DNA of 12,837 bases from positions 1-12,837 of the forward strand of contig JASHXJ010000436.1 of the NCBI GenBank assembly GCA_030043595.1, in the 5' to 3' direction. Below the pieces are notes generated by a model. The model was not told the origin of the DNA. It was given only the letters and a program-made list of their open reading frames with translations, and did not search any database. Made by a program: the position numbers and the translations under genes. Source of the stretch: Trebonia sp. Its GTDB lineage: Bacteria > Actinomycetota > Actinomycetes > Streptosporangiales > Streptosporangiaceae. Below are positions 11,188 through 12,837 of the stretch, piece after piece (the first letter of the stretch is position 1; every line of letters starts with the position of its first letter).

Positions 11188-12837
11188 CGGATACGGGCAC
11201 CGCGACCGATGGGCAGGTTGAGGCCGAGCTTGCAGTCACCGGGATGACCTGCAGCTCGTGCGCGGCGCGGATCGAGCGGCGGCTGAACCGGCTGGACGGG
11301 GTGTCCGCGACGGTGAACTACGCCACAGGGCGGGCGTACTTCACCAGCCTCGGCGGCCGTGACGCCGCCGAGCTGATCGGCGTGATCAACTCGACCGGCT
11401 ACCGGGCCGCGCTGCCCGCACCGCCGGACGAGGGAGCACCCCATCGCGCCGACCCGCTGGTCAGGTCCCTGGGCTTGCGGCTCGCCGGCTGCGTCCCGCT
11501 CGCCGCAGCCGTCATCGTGCTGGCGATGGTCCCGTCCTGGCAGTTCACCGGCTGGCAGTGGGTCAGCCTGCTGCTGGCCGCCCCGGTCGCAGTCTGGGGT
11601 GCCTGGCCCCTGCACCGCAGCGCGCTGACCGGGCTCGGCCATGCCGCGGCGACCATGGATACGCTGGTCAGCCTGGCTGTCGCGACGTCGTTCGGCTGGT
11701 CGGTATACGGGCTGCTATTCGGCGGCGCGGGCACGCTCGGCATGCGGATGCCGTTCGCTTTCACCTTCACCGCGGCCAGCGGGATGACCCTTTACTTCGA
11801 GGCGGCCGCGGGCGTCACCGTCGCGGTGCTCGCGGGCCGCTACCTGGAAGCCCGTGCGCGAGACCGCTCAGCGTCGGCGCTGACCGCCCTGGCCGCCCTC
11901 GGCGCCAGGAGCGTCGCGGTGCTGCGTGCCGGAACAGAGCACAGGATCCCGGTGAGCGAGCTCGTATCGGGGGAGGAGTTCATCGTCCGACCGGGCGAGA
12001 AGATCGCCACGGACGGCATCGTTATTGACGGCAGTTCGGCCGTCGACGCTTCACTGGTCACAGGGGAATCGATGCCCGCCGAGGTCGGACCCGGTGACCC
12101 GGTGACCGGAGCCACCGTGAACATGAGCGGCCGGCTCGTCGTGCGCGCCACCCGCGTCGGGGCGGACACGCTGCTCGCGCAGATCACCCGCCTGGTTACC
12201 CACGCGCAGGCCAGCAAGGCCAGCGCGCAGCGGCTCGCCGATCGCATCGCCGCCGTCTTCGTCCCGTGCGTGATCACACTGGCCGCCGCTACCCTCGGCT
12301 TCTGGCTGGGCGCCGGGCTGCCCGCCGCCGCGGCGTGGAGCGCGGCGGTCGCCGTGCTGGTCGTCGCCTGTCCCTGTGCGCTCGGCCTGGCGACACCCAC
12401 CGCGCTCGTGGCCGCGGTCGGCCGCGGCGCCGAGCTCGGCATCCTGATCAAGAGCGCGCAGGCGCTGGAATCGGCCCGCCGGATCCGGGTCATGGTCCTG
12501 GACAAGACCGGCACCCTCACCGCGGGCGCCATGACCGTCACCCGCGTCATCACCGCGGAAGATGTCTGCGAAAAGGAAGCGCTGCTGCTCGCGGGCGCGG
12601 TCGAGGACGCGTCCGAGCACCCCATCGGTCACGCGATCGCGCGCGAGGCCGCGGCCCGCTTCGGTCGCCTGCCGCCTGTCACTGAGTTCGTGGCTGAGGC
12701 GGGGGCGGGCGTGCGCGGCCGGGTCGGGGGACATCTGGTCACCGTGGGCAGCGTCCGGCTCTTCGATGAGCTGTCCCTCGGCGTGCCGGGGGTCCTGCGC
12801 GAGGCCGCGGACGCCGCCCGGGACGGCGGCCGCACCG
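11184..12837 (+). CDS. copA: Cu(I)-type P1B ATPase (second copy), C-terminus cut by window edge
   Basis: 551 residues are visible, open at the right edge. One HMA domain has GMTCSSC (Cys23, Cys26). Helices follow, with the actuator TGES at 293-296, CPC at 396-398, DKTGT at 440-444 and intact SEHP at 477-480. The YN and MxxSS motifs that would settle Cu(I) specificity lie beyond the window, so P1B-1 is inferred from the HMA type, CPC and neighbours. It is not a recent duplicate of copA1: the N-termini, loops and cytoplasmic sequences differ throughout, and it has a Met-containing segment (GMRMPFAFTF, 186-195) before the fourth helix. The start is GTG 11184, overlapping the peptide gene by 4 nt. 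Confidence 0.9.
   Translation, partial: MTDTGTATDGQVEAELAVTGMTCSSCAARIERRLNRLDGVSATVNYATGRAYFTSLGGRDAAELIGVINSTGYRAALPAPPDEGAPHRADPLVRSLGLRLAGCVPLAAAVIVLAMVPSWQFTGWQWVSLLLAAPVAVWGAWPLHRSALTGLGHAAATMDTLVSLAVATSFGWSVYGLLFGGAGTLGMRMPFAFTFTAASGMTLYFEAAAGVTVAVLAGRYLEARARDRSASALTALAALGARSVAVLRAGTEHRIPVSELVSGEEFIVRPGEKIATDGIVIDGSSAVDASLVTGESMPAEVGPGDPVTGATVNMSGRLVVRATRVGADTLLAQITRLVTHAQASKASAQRLADRIAAVFVPCVITLAAATLGFWLGAGLPAAAAWSAAVAVLVVACPCALGLATPTALVAAVGRGAELGILIKSAQALESARRIRVMVLDKTGTLTAGAMTVTRVITAEDVCEKEALLLAGAVEDASEHPIGHAIAREAAARFGRLPPVTEFVAEAGAGVRGRVGGHLVTVGSVRLFDELSLGVPGVLREAADAARDGGRT

Noticed and set aside
1..12837. CRISPR arrays, tRNA or rRNA genes, insertion sequences, prophage genes
   Set aside because: I saw no repeat-spacer array, no cloverleaf-like sequence, no transposase or integrase, and no terminal inverted repeats.

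Overview
This is a GC-rich window with the reading-frame bias, GTG/TTG starts and gene families of a high-GC actinomycete. Family resemblance suggests a soil actinobacterium of the Streptosporangiales, Frankiales or Streptomycetales kind, but the sequence alone does not fix the genus. Most of the window is a copper-handling locus. A decarboxylase and two enzyme genes lie to its left.

Left block (1-3916). Two minus-strand genes lie here: an FAD-linked oxidase cut by the left edge and a small SRPBCC (START-fold) protein. Divergent from them is a 771-residue PLP-dependent decarboxylase that closely follows the biodegradative arginine decarboxylase AdiA. It contains a perfect 18-bp-arm palindrome inside its coding sequence.

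Copper block 1 (3917-8670). A 78-residue protein with a CxxCxCxC cluster is transcribed rightwards from a region carrying two CsoR-like operator boxes. Its stop codon overlaps that of the convergent gene copZ. The minus-strand operon is ordered zinc-finger membrane anti-sigma factor, copA1 (P1B-1 Cu(I) ATPase), csoR (Cu(I) sensor) and copZ (Cu chaperone). The first three genes overlap one another. Divergent from the anti-sigma gene is a SigC-like ECF sigma factor gene.

Copper block 2 (8671-12837). Three more operator boxes, spaced 21-22 bp apart, surround a TAGATAAT -10-like element. Downstream is a two-gene unit with a 1-nt overlap, encoding a polytopic membrane protein and a DUF5134-type membrane protein rich in His, Cys and Met. 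A separate unit follows: a 60-residue exported or membrane-anchored peptide with a His/Met-rich tail, overlapping by 4 nt a second P1B-1 ATPase (copA2) that runs off the right edge.

Working model (inference). CsoR releases the boxed promoters when cytoplasmic Cu(I) rises, switching on the Cys-cluster protein and the membrane pair. CopZ delivers Cu(I) to CopA1 and CopA2. The sigma/anti-sigma pair adds a second, possibly membrane-side, input to the copA1-csoR-copZ operon. I found no operator box upstream of that operon, nor upstream of the peptide-copA2 operon.
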